A stretch of 64,000 nt of DNA from assembly GCF_023218935.1 (NCBI RefSeq), contig NZ_JAJIAL010000007.1; one strand, 5' to 3'. Every line of letters starts with the position of its first letter. The first letter of the stretch is position 1. Position numbers and translations under genes: made by a program. Source of the stretch: Fructobacillus cardui. Its GTDB lineage: Bacteria; Bacillota; Bacilli; Lactobacillales; Lactobacillaceae. Under the pieces are notes generated by a model, which was not told the origin of the DNA, did no database searches, and worked only from the letters and a program-made list of their open reading frames with translations. This document shows, one piece after another, positions 33,725 through 42,685 of this stretch.

Positions 33725-35125
33725 TTAGTCCTTAATGACCATTGGACCATCACCAGCATCCTTCATGACCTTCAACGACAGATAAACGGCCAAAGCAATC
33801 AGAATCACATCAAAGCGATAAGTCCACTGAATACCATTCAAAGTTGCAGCAGACAAATTCGTTGCACCCTTTTGGAAAATGGAAATAATCGAGGCAGCCA
33901 AGGCGATTCCAACAGCGGCTGAATAATTATTAACTGCTGAAAAAATCGAGTTACCAGCACTATGAAAGACTCGGTCTAGGTGTGAAATGGCATTGGTCAT
34001 ATTGTTTCCAAACCAGAAACCACCACCCAACTGGGTAATCACAAAGGCAATCGTCATCGACCAGACGGTAAATGGTACCAAGACAATCCACACCATGCCA
34101 AGAACAATGAATCCTAGACCAATCGCATTAGGCAACTTAGGGCCAAAGCGGTCATACAAGTTTCCAGAGATGATGGACATGATCGCAAAACCAATGGCAC
34201 CAGGGAAAAGTGACAAACCAGCAACGCTTGAACTCTGCTTCAAAACCAGCTGCAGTCCCATTGGGATTGCATAGTTAAAGGTCAAGTTAACGACCTGAAT
34301 TAAGACGGCCGCTAGGACCGCCTGGCGAAACATTGGCAGTGCAAACATCTTTGGTGAAAGCAGTGGTTCCTCTTCTTTTTGAGCATAGAAATAGTACCCG
34401 AAGATTCCAACCAACATCACTGCTAAAGCAGTTAAGCTCAAGATGTTGAACAGACCGTGACCAGACAAACGATCAACCGTGATTAAGCCGCCAACAAAGA
34501 AACAAGACAACAATAACCAGCCAATCAAATCAAAGCGGGCTTTCTTAAGCGGATCAATTTGCTGAATGGTGAACCAACCAACGATTAGGGCAAAGAGCTG
34601 GATTGGCAAAACCACCCAGAAAATCATGTGCCAACCATAGTAGGCCGTTAAGAACCCACCAAAGGCTGGTCCCAAGGCAGGCGAAAAAGAAACAATTAAG
34701 GAGGCTAAACCAATCATCGTTCCCCGGCGATTGTCGGGAACCTGTTCAAAAACGACGTTGTTCATGAGGGGCAAGCCAACGCCGGCTCCAACACCTTGCA
34801 GGAGGCGACCAAAAAGGATAAGACCAAATTGGTTGGAGGTCGCATCAATGAAAATTCCAATCAATGACACTACCCCGGCCACCATAAACTGAGACCGGTT
34901 ACTAAAGCGGGCCTTCAACCAAGGCGACATAATGACAATCATCGACGTCAATAAGATGACCCCGGAGGTCAACCACTGAACTGTCGCTGAATCAACATGC
35001 AATTGCTTCATCAAGGCTGGGAAGGAAACGTTCAAAGCCGTCTCCAACATAATATCCGTAAAACCAAGTAAGGCAATTGCCAAAATACTCAAAATGAGCC
35101 GAGGGCTTAAGACTTTTTCTGACAT
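33725..35125 (-). CDS. MFS drug exporter, DHA2 (14-TM) family
   Basis: 466 aa with about 13-14 membrane segments. Motif A-type loops, motif C in TM5 (GLASLIVSFSPALGPAFGGFL) and LQWLTSGVILLTSMIVI-like TM2 (here VQWLTSGVIL) mark a DHA2/EmrB-QacA antiporter. It probably exports toxic compounds or amphiphiles with proton exchange. Its ATG lies inside the end of folC (19-bp overlap), with GAGAGAATT upstream, so it is translationally coupled to folC. Substrate unknown. Confidence 0.88.
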   Translation of the reverse strand: MSEKVLSPRLILSILAIALLGFTDIMLETALNVSFPALMKQLHVDSATVQWLTSGVILLTSMIVIMSPWLKARFSNRSQFMVAGVVSLIGIFIDATSNQFGLILFGRLLQGVGAGVGLPLMNNVVFEQVPDNRRGTMIGLASLIVSFSPALGPAFGGFLTAYYGWHMIFWVVLPIQLFALIVGWFTIQQIDPLKKARFDLIGWLLLSCFFVGGLITVDRLSGHGLFNILSLTALAVMLVGIFGYYFYAQKEEEPLLSPKMFALPMFRQAVLAAVLIQVVNLTFNYAIPMGLQLVLKQSSSVAGLSLFPGAIGFAIMSIISGNLYDRFGPKLPNAIGLGFIVLGMVWIVLVPFTVWSMTIAFVITQLGGGFWFGNNMTNAISHLDRVFHSAGNSIFSAVNNYSAAVGIALAASIISIFQKGATNLSAATLNGIQWTYRFDVILIALAVYLSLKVMKDAGDGPMVIKD

Positions 35126-36315
35126 AATTCTCTCCTAACATCACTAATAAAGTACAAGGACCCTGTAATCACAACGGTTTGATTCTGATTTTCACTGAGG
35201 GCCTGGTCCAATGAATCGTACCAAATCAGGTCCTGATTTGCTAAGTCCACCTGGTCTTTTTGTAAGCCAGGGCGACCGGCAACACCCTCAAAGGGCACCA
35301 AGGCCAACGTAATCTGCGGGTCTTTTTCAAGTTCCAAGAAAGCTAAATCAACATTTTTATCGGCCAAAGAGCCAATGATAACTGTCACGGGGCCAGCCAG
35401 ATTTTCCTTAATTGACTGGTGTAAGGCCTGAATACCAGCCTGGTTATGGGCACCATCTAAGTAAATCTTTGGCTTAATTTGTTCAAAGCGCCCGGCCAAA
35501 AAGGCCTGGTTCAAACCAGCTTGAATCACCTCATCTTGCAAATTGGGACGCCAAGTTTTCAGCGCCAGCACCGCGGTCGCCGTATTATCAGCTTGAAAGC
35601 TGCCAGACAAAGCCGAATGAAAAGACCCAACCTGTGCCATCAAAACAGGACTGCCAACCTCTTTGGCCTGCGCTTCAATCACTTTTTTGGTCTCATTTGT
35701 GACACCAGGCCCAATCACCGTTTTTGATCCCGGCTTGATGATTCCGGCTTTTTGACCAGCAATTGCAGCAACGGTGTCGCCAAGCATTGCCTGGTGGTCC
35801 AAGGCCACGGTCGTCACCACGGCAACTTTGGTCGTCTTTAAAATATTGGTAGAATCAAAGCGACCACCAATCCCTACCTCAATTACAGCCAAATCAAGGT
35901 CTTGGTCAGCAAAGTACAGAAACATAATGGCCGTCACCACTTCAAATTCGGTTGGCGTCAACTGGCCAGAAGATGCCTGCTCCACCCGGTCGGTTGCTTC
36001 CTTCACCTTATTGGTATACAAAATCAAGTCAGCCGGTGTGATTAATTCCCCATTGATTTGAAAACGTTCCCGAAAATCGGTCATAAATGGCGAAGTAAAA
36101 GTTCCGACACGAAAGCCGGCTTCTTTAGCGACCGCCGTCACCATGGTCGCTACTGACCCCTTCCCATTGGTTCCAGTAATATGGATGGTTTCTTCCAGAC
36201 GGTCTTCGGGATGACCCAAAACCGTCATCAAGGCGTCTAAACGGGCGAAGCTATCTTTTTTGCCAGCCCTTGGCCGACCGTGAATATAGGCTAAGGCCTC
36301 TTCAATTCTCTTCAC
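35107..36315 (-). CDS. folC: Folylpolyglutamate synthase / dihydrofolate synthase
   Basis: 402 aa, starting at GTG 36315 with GGGAGA seven bases upstream; a TTG five codons earlier is less likely. Mur-ligase fold: P-loop HITGTNGKGSV near residue 45, FTSPFMTDFRERFQING, IEVGIGGRFDSTNI and LDGAHNQAGI. It adds glutamates to folates in the cytoplasm, retaining C1 carriers. The N-terminal HGRPRAGKKDSFARL contains the loop typical of Lactobacillales FolC. Downstream MFS gene overlaps its 3' end. Confidence 0.94.
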   Translation of the reverse strand: MKRIEEALAYIHGRPRAGKKDSFARLDALMTVLGHPEDRLEETIHITGTNGKGSVATMVTAVAKEAGFRVGTFTSPFMTDFRERFQINGELITPADLILYTNKVKEATDRVEQASSGQLTPTEFEVVTAIMFLYFADQDLDLAVIEVGIGGRFDSTNILKTTKVAVVTTVALDHQAMLGDTVAAIAGQKAGIIKPGSKTVIGPGVTNETKKVIEAQAKEVGSPVLMAQVGSFHSALSGSFQADNTATAVLALKTWRPNLQDEVIQAGLNQAFLAGRFEQIKPKIYLDGAHNQAGIQALHQSIKENLAGPVTVIIGSLADKNVDLAFLELEKDPQITLALVPFEGVAGRPGLQKDQVDLANQDLIWYDSLDQALSENQNQTVVITGSLYFISDVRRELCQKKS

Positions 36316-36365
36316 TAACGGTTCTCCCAACTATAGTTCTAATACTCATTATAACGAGATAGGGA

Positions 36366-36395
36366 CAAAAAAACCGCCTGATTACAGACGGTTTT
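36366..36395 (-). terminator. cshA terminator
   Basis: Minus strand: AAAACCGTCTG-TAAT-CAGGCGGTTTT (one G-T pair) followed by TTTTTT, about 45 bp after the cshA stop. Confidence 0.85.
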
Positions 36396-36441
36396 ACACT
36401 TTTTTAAGCGACAAATCCGCTCAATTTGTAGTGTATCTAAT

Positions 36442-37992
36442 TTAGTCTTTTTCGCGGACGGTAAAGTCACGGCGACGACGGTTGCCACCATCTTGGTGTC
36501 CACCACGGTTATCGCGATTTTCAGAGTGTGAACGGTTACCACCACGGTAGCCACCATTACCATTACGACGACCGCCGCCATTACCTCGGTAGCCACCACC
36601 GTTACCATTTGAACGACGGTTGCCACCACGGTGGTAACCACCACGACGTGATGATGAACCACCCTTGCGACGAGGCAAAGGACGTTCGCGTGACAAAACA
36701 ACTGGTGCGTTTTGCTTATCCAAGCCAGCCACGGCAGCCAACAAACCGGCGGCCAATTGTTCGGCTGTGAATTGTGACGTCATTTGGTTAACTTGGTCTT
36801 GCAATTCAGCTGGGTTCAAGCCCTTAATGGTTACGGCTGCGGTATCAATGGCACCATTAATCCGACCAATCCGAGCTTCCTTCAAAGTTGCTGGTTGCAA
36901 TGGCGTCATGCGCTTCTTCGTCAATTCTTCAACGGCACGCAAGTAATCCATTTCGTTTGGTGCAACTAAGGTTACTGAAACACCTTCAGCACCGGCACGA
37001 CCAGTACGACCGATACGGTGAACATATGATTCTGGATCTTGTGGAATATCGAAGTTATAAACGTGACTCACGTCTTTAACATCCAAACCACGGGCCGCAA
37101 CATCGGTTGCAACCAAAAGATTGATTTCATGGGCCTTAAATTGGTCCAAGACACGTGAACGCATTTGTTGCGTCAAATCACCGTGCAAACCAGCGGCACG
37201 GTAACCACGAGCTTCCAAACCACGAGCCAATTCTTCAACTCGACGCTTTGTCCGACCAAAGACAATGCCCAAGAATGGTTCTTGGATATCGATTGTTCGA
37301 GTCAAGGCATCAAACTTTTCTTCGTGACGAACGCGAATGAAGTATTGGTCAACCAAATCAGTCGTCAATTGCTTGGCCTTGATTTGGATGTATTCAGGAT
37401 TCGTCATAAACTTCATCCCGATTCGCTTGATAGCTTCAGGCATTGTTGCAGAGAACAACAGTGTCTGACGGTGGTCAGGCACCTGAGCGATGATGGCTTC
37501 AATGTCATCCAAGAAGCCCATGTTTAACATTTCATCGGCTTCATCCAAAACCAATGTCTTAACACCGCCAAGCTTGGCAGTCTTACGGTTAATATGGTCT
37601 AACAAACGACCAGGAGTTCCAACTAAAATTTGTGGGTGTGACTTCAAGCCCTTAATTTGTGGGCGGATATCGGCACCACCGAAGACAACTTGGACGTTAA
37701 CTGATTTGTCAGAACCAAGCTTCTTCAATTCTTCGGCAGTTTGGATTGCTAATTCTCGTGTAGGTGAGATGATAACAGCTTGGATGTTTTGGTCATTCAA
37801 GTCGATGTTTTCCAAGATTGGCAAACCAAAAGCAGCTGTCTTACCAGTTCCTGTTTGGGCCTGGCCGATAACATCCTTACCTGCTAAGGTCAAAGGAATT
37901 GTCTTTTCTTGGATGGGGGTTGCTTCAACGTAGCCATGGGCTTCGATTGACTGCAAAATGGCTTCTGACAAGCCGAGTTCATTAAACTTCAA
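36442..37992 (-). CDS. cshA: DEAD-box RNA helicase CshA
   Basis: 516 aa if started at TTG 37992, which has AAGGAG six bases upstream and gives the family N-terminus MKFNELGLSE. Helicase motifs: Q motif PIQEKTIP, I AQTGTGKT, Ia PTRELAIQ, II VLDEADEML, III SATMP, V ARGLDV, VI HRIGRTGRAG. From about residue 440 the tail is Arg/Gly/Asn-rich with many RGG and GGY units. CshA helps RNA decay with RNase Y and ribosome assembly in the cold. A 107-bp leader with two perfect hairpins (38030-38045 and 38058-38074) precedes it. Confidence 0.95.
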   Translation of the reverse strand: MKFNELGLSEAILQSIEAHGYVEATPIQEKTIPLTLAGKDVIGQAQTGTGKTAAFGLPILENIDLNDQNIQAVIISPTRELAIQTAEELKKLGSDKSVNVQVVFGGADIRPQIKGLKSHPQILVGTPGRLLDHINRKTAKLGGVKTLVLDEADEMLNMGFLDDIEAIIAQVPDHRQTLLFSATMPEAIKRIGMKFMTNPEYIQIKAKQLTTDLVDQYFIRVRHEEKFDALTRTIDIQEPFLGIVFGRTKRRVEELARGLEARGYRAAGLHGDLTQQMRSRVLDQFKAHEINLLVATDVAARGLDVKDVSHVYNFDIPQDPESYVHRIGRTGRAGAEGVSVTLVAPNEMDYLRAVEELTKKRMTPLQPATLKEARIGRINGAIDTAAVTIKGLNPAELQDQVNQMTSQFTAEQLAAGLLAAVAGLDKQNAPVVLSRERPLPRRKGGSSSRRGGYHRGGNRRSNGNGGGYRGNGGGRRNGNGGYRGGNRSHSENRDNRGGHQDGGNRRRRDFTVREKD

Positions 37993-38029
37993 AATTATCT
38001 CCTTTTTGCGCACTGGTTCAGCGCGCCCT

Positions 38030-38074
38030 GACTCATCGCTGAGTCGTTTCCATCATAACGTGCCACCAGCACGT
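38030..38074 (-). promoter_or_regulatory. Two-hairpin 5' leader of cshA
   Basis: Two perfect stems, GACTCA-tcgc-TGAGTC (38030-38045) and ACGTGC-cacca-GCACGT (38058-38074), lie 38-82 bases upstream of the cshA start. They could be thermosensing or helicase-autoregulatory elements; there is no T run. Confidence 0.5.
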
Positions 38075-38120
38075 CAAAAATACGCCAAGCAGTTTATAGT
38101 CTAGCTGGGCTGACTAGTGT

Positions 38121-39299
38121 TTAGGAAGGAACCTTCGTTCCTGTTAGCTTCTCATATAGGTCACGTGAGAGACCCTCAAAACTGTGGCCATGGTAGTACT
38201 GATTTGCCAATAGAATCACAGCATCTTGGCTATTCTTGCCCAAAACAACGGATGGCTCAAAACCGTTAAAAATCCCATGAGAGGTATAAACGTTGCCATA
38301 ACGATAAAGACCAGAGACATAGTGGGCCGGCAAATGCTGAACCAAGAGGTCCATTGGGTTCTGAAAGAAATCACCATGGAAGAAGAGCCAATAGGCTCGG
38401 TAAAGCATACCAGCGGACATCGCGAGGTTTCCTGTTCCAGTTTCTCGCTCATTTTCAACCTTGGTGACACCAGTTGGGCTAGTAGTATCTTTTTGATAAC
38501 CCAAGGCAGCCTGATTATCCTCTGCAAACTGTGTATAATCGTCAATGCCGAGCTTGTACTGCTTGTTATAGTAGTCTTTAACCATTTTGTCAAAGGACTG
38601 ACCCGAAATCTTCATTAAAATACCAGCCAATAACCGGTAATTAACTGGCTGATAAGACCAACCAGCCCCAGAACCAATGGCCGCTCCGGTATTCTCCGTA
38701 TTATCAGCCGAGAATTGAGCGTTATCTTGATCAGACGTAAAAGTCGTTGGTTGCAACTTTTGCTGCAAAGAAGAGGTCATCGTTAACAAATCTCGGATCG
38801 AGATTTGATCAGCATTAGCAATGTTTGGATAAAACTGGCTGAGATGGTCATCATAGGAAAGCTTCTTTTCAGAAACTGCCTGACCGACTAAAACAGCTGT
38901 CAAAAATTTAGCAGAAGACGCAATATGATAAACCGTTTGGGCATTATTGTGCACCTGCTTACTATAATTAGCAAAGCCATAACCCTGGTTCAAAATGATT
39001 TTGCCATCCTTGATGACTAGGGCTGTTCCGGTGAAATTTTCACTCTTTAATTTTTGATCAATTGCTTCAGCAGTCTGATTTTGCGGACTAAGGTCCTTTT
39101 TTAAATTCTTGACATTATCAGCCGAAAATATTTTTTGTTCAGACAAAATTGCTTGTGGACTAGCTTTGGTTAACTTTGCTAAGCCAATTGCTCCCCCAAT
39201 AAAAAGAATAATCAAGGTAATCGTTGACAAAGCCAGCCAATGGTCCCTAAACCATAGTAATTTTACTTTTTCTGGGAAAAGATCGACCCGTTTAAGCAT
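38121..39299 (-). CDS. Membrane-anchored serine hydrolase, beta-lactamase/PBP-like
   Basis: 392 aa from ATG 39299 (GGAGG five bases upstream). One N-terminal membrane segment (about residues 22-42) anchors a large extracellular domain. The SxxK active-site motif is SSAK in HIASSAKFLTAVL near residue 130; a YQPVNYRLLAG segment near 245 supplies the tyrosine motif. It belongs to the class C beta-lactamase/AmpH-like family, probably a D-Ala-D-Ala-type or D-peptide hydrolase working on the wall. It overlaps murF by 8 bp, fitting an envelope role. Substrate not known. Confidence 0.88.
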   Translation of the reverse strand: MLKRVDLFPEKVKLLWFRDHWLALSTITLIILFIGGAIGLAKLTKASPQAILSEQKIFSADNVKNLKKDLSPQNQTAEAIDQKLKSENFTGTALVIKDGKIILNQGYGFANYSKQVHNNAQTVYHIASSAKFLTAVLVGQAVSEKKLSYDDHLSQFYPNIANADQISIRDLLTMTSSLQQKLQPTTFTSDQDNAQFSADNTENTGAAIGSGAGWSYQPVNYRLLAGILMKISGQSFDKMVKDYYNKQYKLGIDDYTQFAEDNQAALGYQKDTTSPTGVTKVENERETGTGNLAMSAGMLYRAYWLFFHGDFFQNPMDLLVQHLPAHYVSGLYRYGNVYTSHGIFNGFEPSVVLGKNSQDAVILLANQYYHGHSFEGLSRDLYEKLTGTKVPS

Positions 39300-40656
39300 G
39301 GACACCTCCCTGCTTGCCTTGATCAGTGACCAAATGGTCTACAACTTTCTCCAAATGGATGCCGTGACTGGCCTTCAAGAAGACACAATCATTTGAATCA
39401 AGGTCTTTTGTTAAATCAGTCACGAGTGCTTCTAACTGGTCAGTTTGATATAAGTGAACCTGATCAGATGGCAACGTTTCTTTCAAAACTGTTCCTAGGT
39501 TTTCCACCATCAAAGGACCGACTAGGTAAACCGCCTTTGGTTGTGCCTGCAAAACAGCTTCCTTTAAGCCAGCATGAAGAGCCGGTGCCGCTTCACCAAG
39601 TTCAAGCATATCGCCGAGAACTAAGACCAAATTTGCAGTATGATCCTTTGCCAACGCCGCCAAAACTTCCTTGGTCGCCGTTGGGTTGGCGTTATAAGCA
39701 TCCGAAATGACCATTGCCCCATTAGCTGCCGTCAGCAACTGGGTGCGGTTTTTCGTTAACGCAAAATTTTTAAAGGCTGAAGCAATCGTTTGGAGGTCCA
39801 AATCGAAAGCTTGGCCAACACGAATTGCCGCCAAGGCATTCCTAACATTATAACGGCCCAGGAGCGGAATTGCAAATTCTTGACCCTGATCGCTAAATTT
39901 TGTTTCCTGCAGCGTTTCAACACAGTCCTTTGGTTCCGGTCCAAAACTAACCGTATTGGCTGGCAAACCATCGGCATCCTGCAAGAGTGGTTCATCTTTT
40001 GGAATCAACAACTCCCCACCTGGCTTCAGACCAGCAATAATTTCCAACTTGGCCTTGGCAATGTTGGCTCGTGTCTTAAAGAATTCAAGATGGGCCTCAC
40101 CAATCATGGTAATAACGGCCAAGTCAGGTTGCGCCAGCGTCGACAAAGCCGTCAGCTGACCCGGACGGTCCATGCCCATCTCCAAGACCAAGACCTCAGT
40201 TGTCGCTGGCATCGTCAGAATGGTGACCGGCAGGCCAATTTCATTATTAAAATTGGCTGGGGTCTTAAATGTCTGATACTTCGTGGCCAAAATCGCGGCA
40301 ACCATATCCTTGGTTGTCGTTTTGCCGTTCGAACCGGTAATGGCAACGACCTTTGGCTGAATTGTTTGCAGGTAAAATTTAGCTAATTCTTGCAGGCCCG
40401 CTAAAGTATCATCAACAACCACCGCTGGTACGGCCCCATCGATAACATGTTGTGTCTGTGCTAGAACCCCGGTGGCACCGTTTTTGAGTGCCTGATCAAT
40501 ATAATCATGACCATCTTGGTCACCAACTAAGGCGACAAACAGGTCACCGGCTTTCACCTGGCGAGAATCGAAGGCGACACCCGTCACAGTCTGTTCGGCT
40601 GGTCCATGCAGACTTCCTTTAGTTGCTTGTGCAATTGTTTGTAACGAAAGATTCAT
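39292..40656 (-). CDS. murF: UDP-MurNAc-tripeptide-D-Ala-D-Ala ligase
   Basis: 454 aa. Mur ligase fold: N-terminal VAFDSRQVKAGDLFVAL, central P-loop TGSNGKTTTKDM near residue 108, FNNEIGLP, LEMGMDRPGQ and DAYNANPTATKEVL in the C-terminal domain. It joins D-Ala-D-Ala to the UDP-MurNAc tripeptide in the cytoplasm. The start ATG 40656 has AAGGA about 12 bases upstream. It is upstream of and overlapping the serine hydrolase gene. The cshA gene usually near murF in Lactobacillales follows on the same strand. Confidence 0.96.
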   Translation of the reverse strand: MNLSLQTIAQATKGSLHGPAEQTVTGVAFDSRQVKAGDLFVALVGDQDGHDYIDQALKNGATGVLAQTQHVIDGAVPAVVVDDTLAGLQELAKFYLQTIQPKVVAITGSNGKTTTKDMVAAILATKYQTFKTPANFNNEIGLPVTILTMPATTEVLVLEMGMDRPGQLTALSTLAQPDLAVITMIGEAHLEFFKTRANIAKAKLEIIAGLKPGGELLIPKDEPLLQDADGLPANTVSFGPEPKDCVETLQETKFSDQGQEFAIPLLGRYNVRNALAAIRVGQAFDLDLQTIASAFKNFALTKNRTQLLTAANGAMVISDAYNANPTATKEVLAALAKDHTANLVLVLGDMLELGEAAPALHAGLKEAVLQAQPKAVYLVGPLMVENLGTVLKETLPSDQVHLYQTDQLEALVTDLTKDLDSNDCVFLKASHGIHLEKVVDHLVTDQGKQGGVHA

Positions 40657-40691
40657 AGCAATTGATTTCCTTACTTAGTAAAAATTTAGGT

Positions 40692-40831
40692 GGCACTTAA
40701 TCTTGTTGCTTTTTAAACGACTAGCAGCTGATTTCAATGATGCTTAATTTTAATGCCTTATAATTGACTAGCATCTGATTTCAATAGCACTTAATTTTAA
40801 CGCCTTTAAATGACCAGCACCCGATTTCAAT
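40692..40831. repeat. Three imperfect 46-47 bp tandem repeats
   Basis: Three head-to-tail units (about 40692-40738, 40739-40785, 40786-40831) each read roughly gCACTTAATTTTAA-GCCTT...GACTAGCA-CTGATTTCAAT. A partial fourth (ACACTTATAGCACTTA) follows. They fill the 189-bp gap between murF and the RlmD-family gene. No coding potential or promoter is obvious. Confidence 0.75.
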
Positions 40832-40845
40832 AACACTTATAGCAC

Positions 40846-42234
40846 TTAGTCTTCGCGCTTTTGTAAGACGGTAATCGTCTCGATATGAGCAGTCTGAGGG
40901 AATTGATCCACCGGAACAACCGGTCCTTTTACCTCATAACCCAGATCCTTAAACAGGGCGACATCACGAGCAGCCGTCACAGGATTACAAGAAACGTAAA
41001 CCACGCGGTCAGGGCCCATTTCAGCTGTCTTTTCAACTAACTTCGGCGTCAAGCCCCGGCGTGGTGGGTCGACAAAGACAACATCTGGTTGAATCCCTTG
41101 TTTTTGCCAATCCTCAAACTGATCTGGCGCATCGCGCTCAATATAACTGGCATTGTCAATCTGATTTAATGCTAAATTCTTCTTGGCATCCATGACTGCT
41201 CCGGGAACAACCTCAACACCAATCACTTCCTTGACGCGGTCAGCAACTGAAATCCCGATTGTCCCAATTCCTGCATAGGCATCAACGACAACATCCGTCG
41301 GCTTTAAATCAGCCAAGTCGGCTGCCTTTTGATACAGCTTTTCCGTCATGACCGGATTAACCTGGTAGAAGGAATTTGGGCCGATCAAGAACTTTTTGCC
41401 GAGCAATGTGTCCTCAATGGTCGCTTGACCAAAGAGCACGCGGTTGTTGGCACTTAATTGGACATAATCTTTTTTTGGTGCAAAGTTCAAAATTAAGGAT
41501 GTCAAATCAGGCAAAGCTTCCACGATGTCAGCCACGAGGCCTGCCTCATCTGGCAAATTTTTCTCGTTGGTCACCAAAACTACCATTAACTGCTGGCTAT
41601 AATAACCGCGGCGCACCATCACATAACGAATTGCTCCCTCTTCTTGGTCCGGATCATAGGCAGAGACACCCCGTTTAGCAAGAATCTCACGAACAATGAC
41701 AATCACTTCGTCTACCCGGGCATCATTAACATAGTAGTCTTCCATCGGTACCAAATGATGACTACCTCGTTGATAAAAGCCGGACAAAAGCTGGCCATCC
41801 TGCCACTTAAGGGGAACAACCGTTTTGTTCCGGTAATAAGTTGGCGTTGTGTCCATCGTAATCGGATTAACAACGGTTACCTCTAGACCAGCATCGTAAA
41901 AGTTTTTTTGCACAATTTGTTGCTTAAATTCTTTCTGCTTTGCATAAGCCCAGTTAACCAAGGGCGCCGTACCGGCCTCAATCAAATATTGGCGGTTTTG
42001 ATTTTTGCGCCCAGTACTCTCTTTGACCCAGGTCAAAATTTTTCCGTAGGCGGAATACTTATCCACTTGGATAATGTCAATTTCAACTTCTTCACCAAGC
42101 ATGGCATCAGCTAAATAAATCGGATAATCTGGCCGACCCTCTAAAAAGGCCATGCCCATCCCATTTTGGCGAATCTCCTTGATAGTGACCGTCAATTTTT
42201 CATGTAATTTAACAGGTACGATTGTCTTTGCCAT
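40846..42234 (-). CDS. 23S rRNA (uracil-5-)-methyltransferase RlmD/RlmCD type
   Basis: 462 aa, counted from the second of two adjacent ATG codons (42234), which is better placed behind GGAGG than the first. An N-terminal TRAM domain (LTVTIKEIRQNGMGMAF) precedes the methyltransferase: GPNSFYQVNP near residue 305, DAYAGIGTIGI (SAM), FVDPPRRGL and the catalytic YVSCNP cysteine. It methylates uridine C5 in 23S rRNA. The four cysteines for the 4Fe-4S cluster seen in E. coli RlmD are missing (region GTAPLVNWAYAKQ), as in many Lactobacillales members. The Gram-positive RlmCD can modify two sites; which applies here is unknown. Confidence 0.9.
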   Translation of the reverse strand: MAKTIVPVKLHEKLTVTIKEIRQNGMGMAFLEGRPDYPIYLADAMLGEEVEIDIIQVDKYSAYGKILTWVKESTGRKNQNRQYLIEAGTAPLVNWAYAKQKEFKQQIVQKNFYDAGLEVTVVNPITMDTTPTYYRNKTVVPLKWQDGQLLSGFYQRGSHHLVPMEDYYVNDARVDEVIVIVREILAKRGVSAYDPDQEEGAIRYVMVRRGYYSQQLMVVLVTNEKNLPDEAGLVADIVEALPDLTSLILNFAPKKDYVQLSANNRVLFGQATIEDTLLGKKFLIGPNSFYQVNPVMTEKLYQKAADLADLKPTDVVVDAYAGIGTIGISVADRVKEVIGVEVVPGAVMDAKKNLALNQIDNASYIERDAPDQFEDWQKQGIQPDVVFVDPPRRGLTPKLVEKTAEMGPDRVVYVSCNPVTAARDVALFKDLGYEVKGPVVPVDQFPQTAHIETITVLQKRED

Positions 42235-42297
42235 CATGCCTCCAGCACTTTGCTTGGTGATAACTCACTGCAAACAAATTCTTTTTCCACAAGCCAA

Positions 42298-42327
42298 GAA
42301 AAAACGCCCACCGAGGTGAGCGTTTTT
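42298..42327 (-). terminator. rpmE2 terminator
   Basis: Minus strand: AAAAACGC-TCACC...GGTGGGCGTTTTT stem with a two-base loop followed by T run, after the rpmE2 stop. Confidence 0.75.
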
Positions 42328-42337
42328 ATAAAACAAC

Positions 42338-42598
42338 TTAGTCGTTGTTCTTGAAGCCGAAGTTAGCAAACTTCTTGTTAAACTTGTCAACCGCACCATC
42401 AGCTTGAGTAAACTTCTGCTTACCAGTGTAGAATGGGTGTGAGTCTGAAGTGATTTCCATACGTACTGATGGATATTCTTGACCTTCAAAATCAGTAGTT
42501 GTGTCAGTTGCAACAACAGATGCTGACAAGAACTTCTTACCAGTTGCGGCATCAATAAAGACAACTGGACGGTAATCTGGATGGATTTCTTTTTTCAT
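42338..42598 (-). CDS. rpmE2: 50S ribosomal protein L31, type B
   Basis: 86 aa. Opening MKKEIHPDYRPVVFID and SHPFYTGKQKF mark bL31. No CxxC zinc motif is present, so this is the zinc-independent B form, often induced when zinc is scarce. It has its own promoter and terminator. A 7-bp hairpin (CTGATTT/AAATCAG, 42617-42634) stands just before the ribosome site and could support autoregulation. Start ATG 42598 has AAGGAG. Confidence 0.96.
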   Translation of the reverse strand: MKKEIHPDYRPVVFIDAATGKKFLSASVVATDTTTDFEGQEYPSVRMEITSDSHPFYTGKQKFTQADGAVDKFNKKFANFGFKNND

Positions 42599-42654
42599 GA
42601 GTATCTCCTTAGCGCCCTGATTTTATTAAATCAGAGTCAGTTATTAACTTAACT

Positions 42655-42683
42655 ATTCTATCACAGGGATATTATCCATGCAA
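42655..42683 (-). promoter_or_regulatory. rpmE2 promoter
   Basis: Minus strand: -35 TTGCAT (42678-42683), 17-bp spacer, -10 TAGAAT (42655-42660). It begins 3 bp from the murA stop codon. Confidence 0.7.
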
Positions 42684-42685
42684 GG

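Noticed and set aside
40692..40831. CRISPR-like array
   Set aside because: The units are contiguous and degenerate without unique spacers, and no cas gene is near.
42265..42564. 99-codon open frame overlapping rpmE2
   Set aside because: It lies out of frame over rpmE2, crosses its terminator and has no ribosome site; the L31 frame explains the region.
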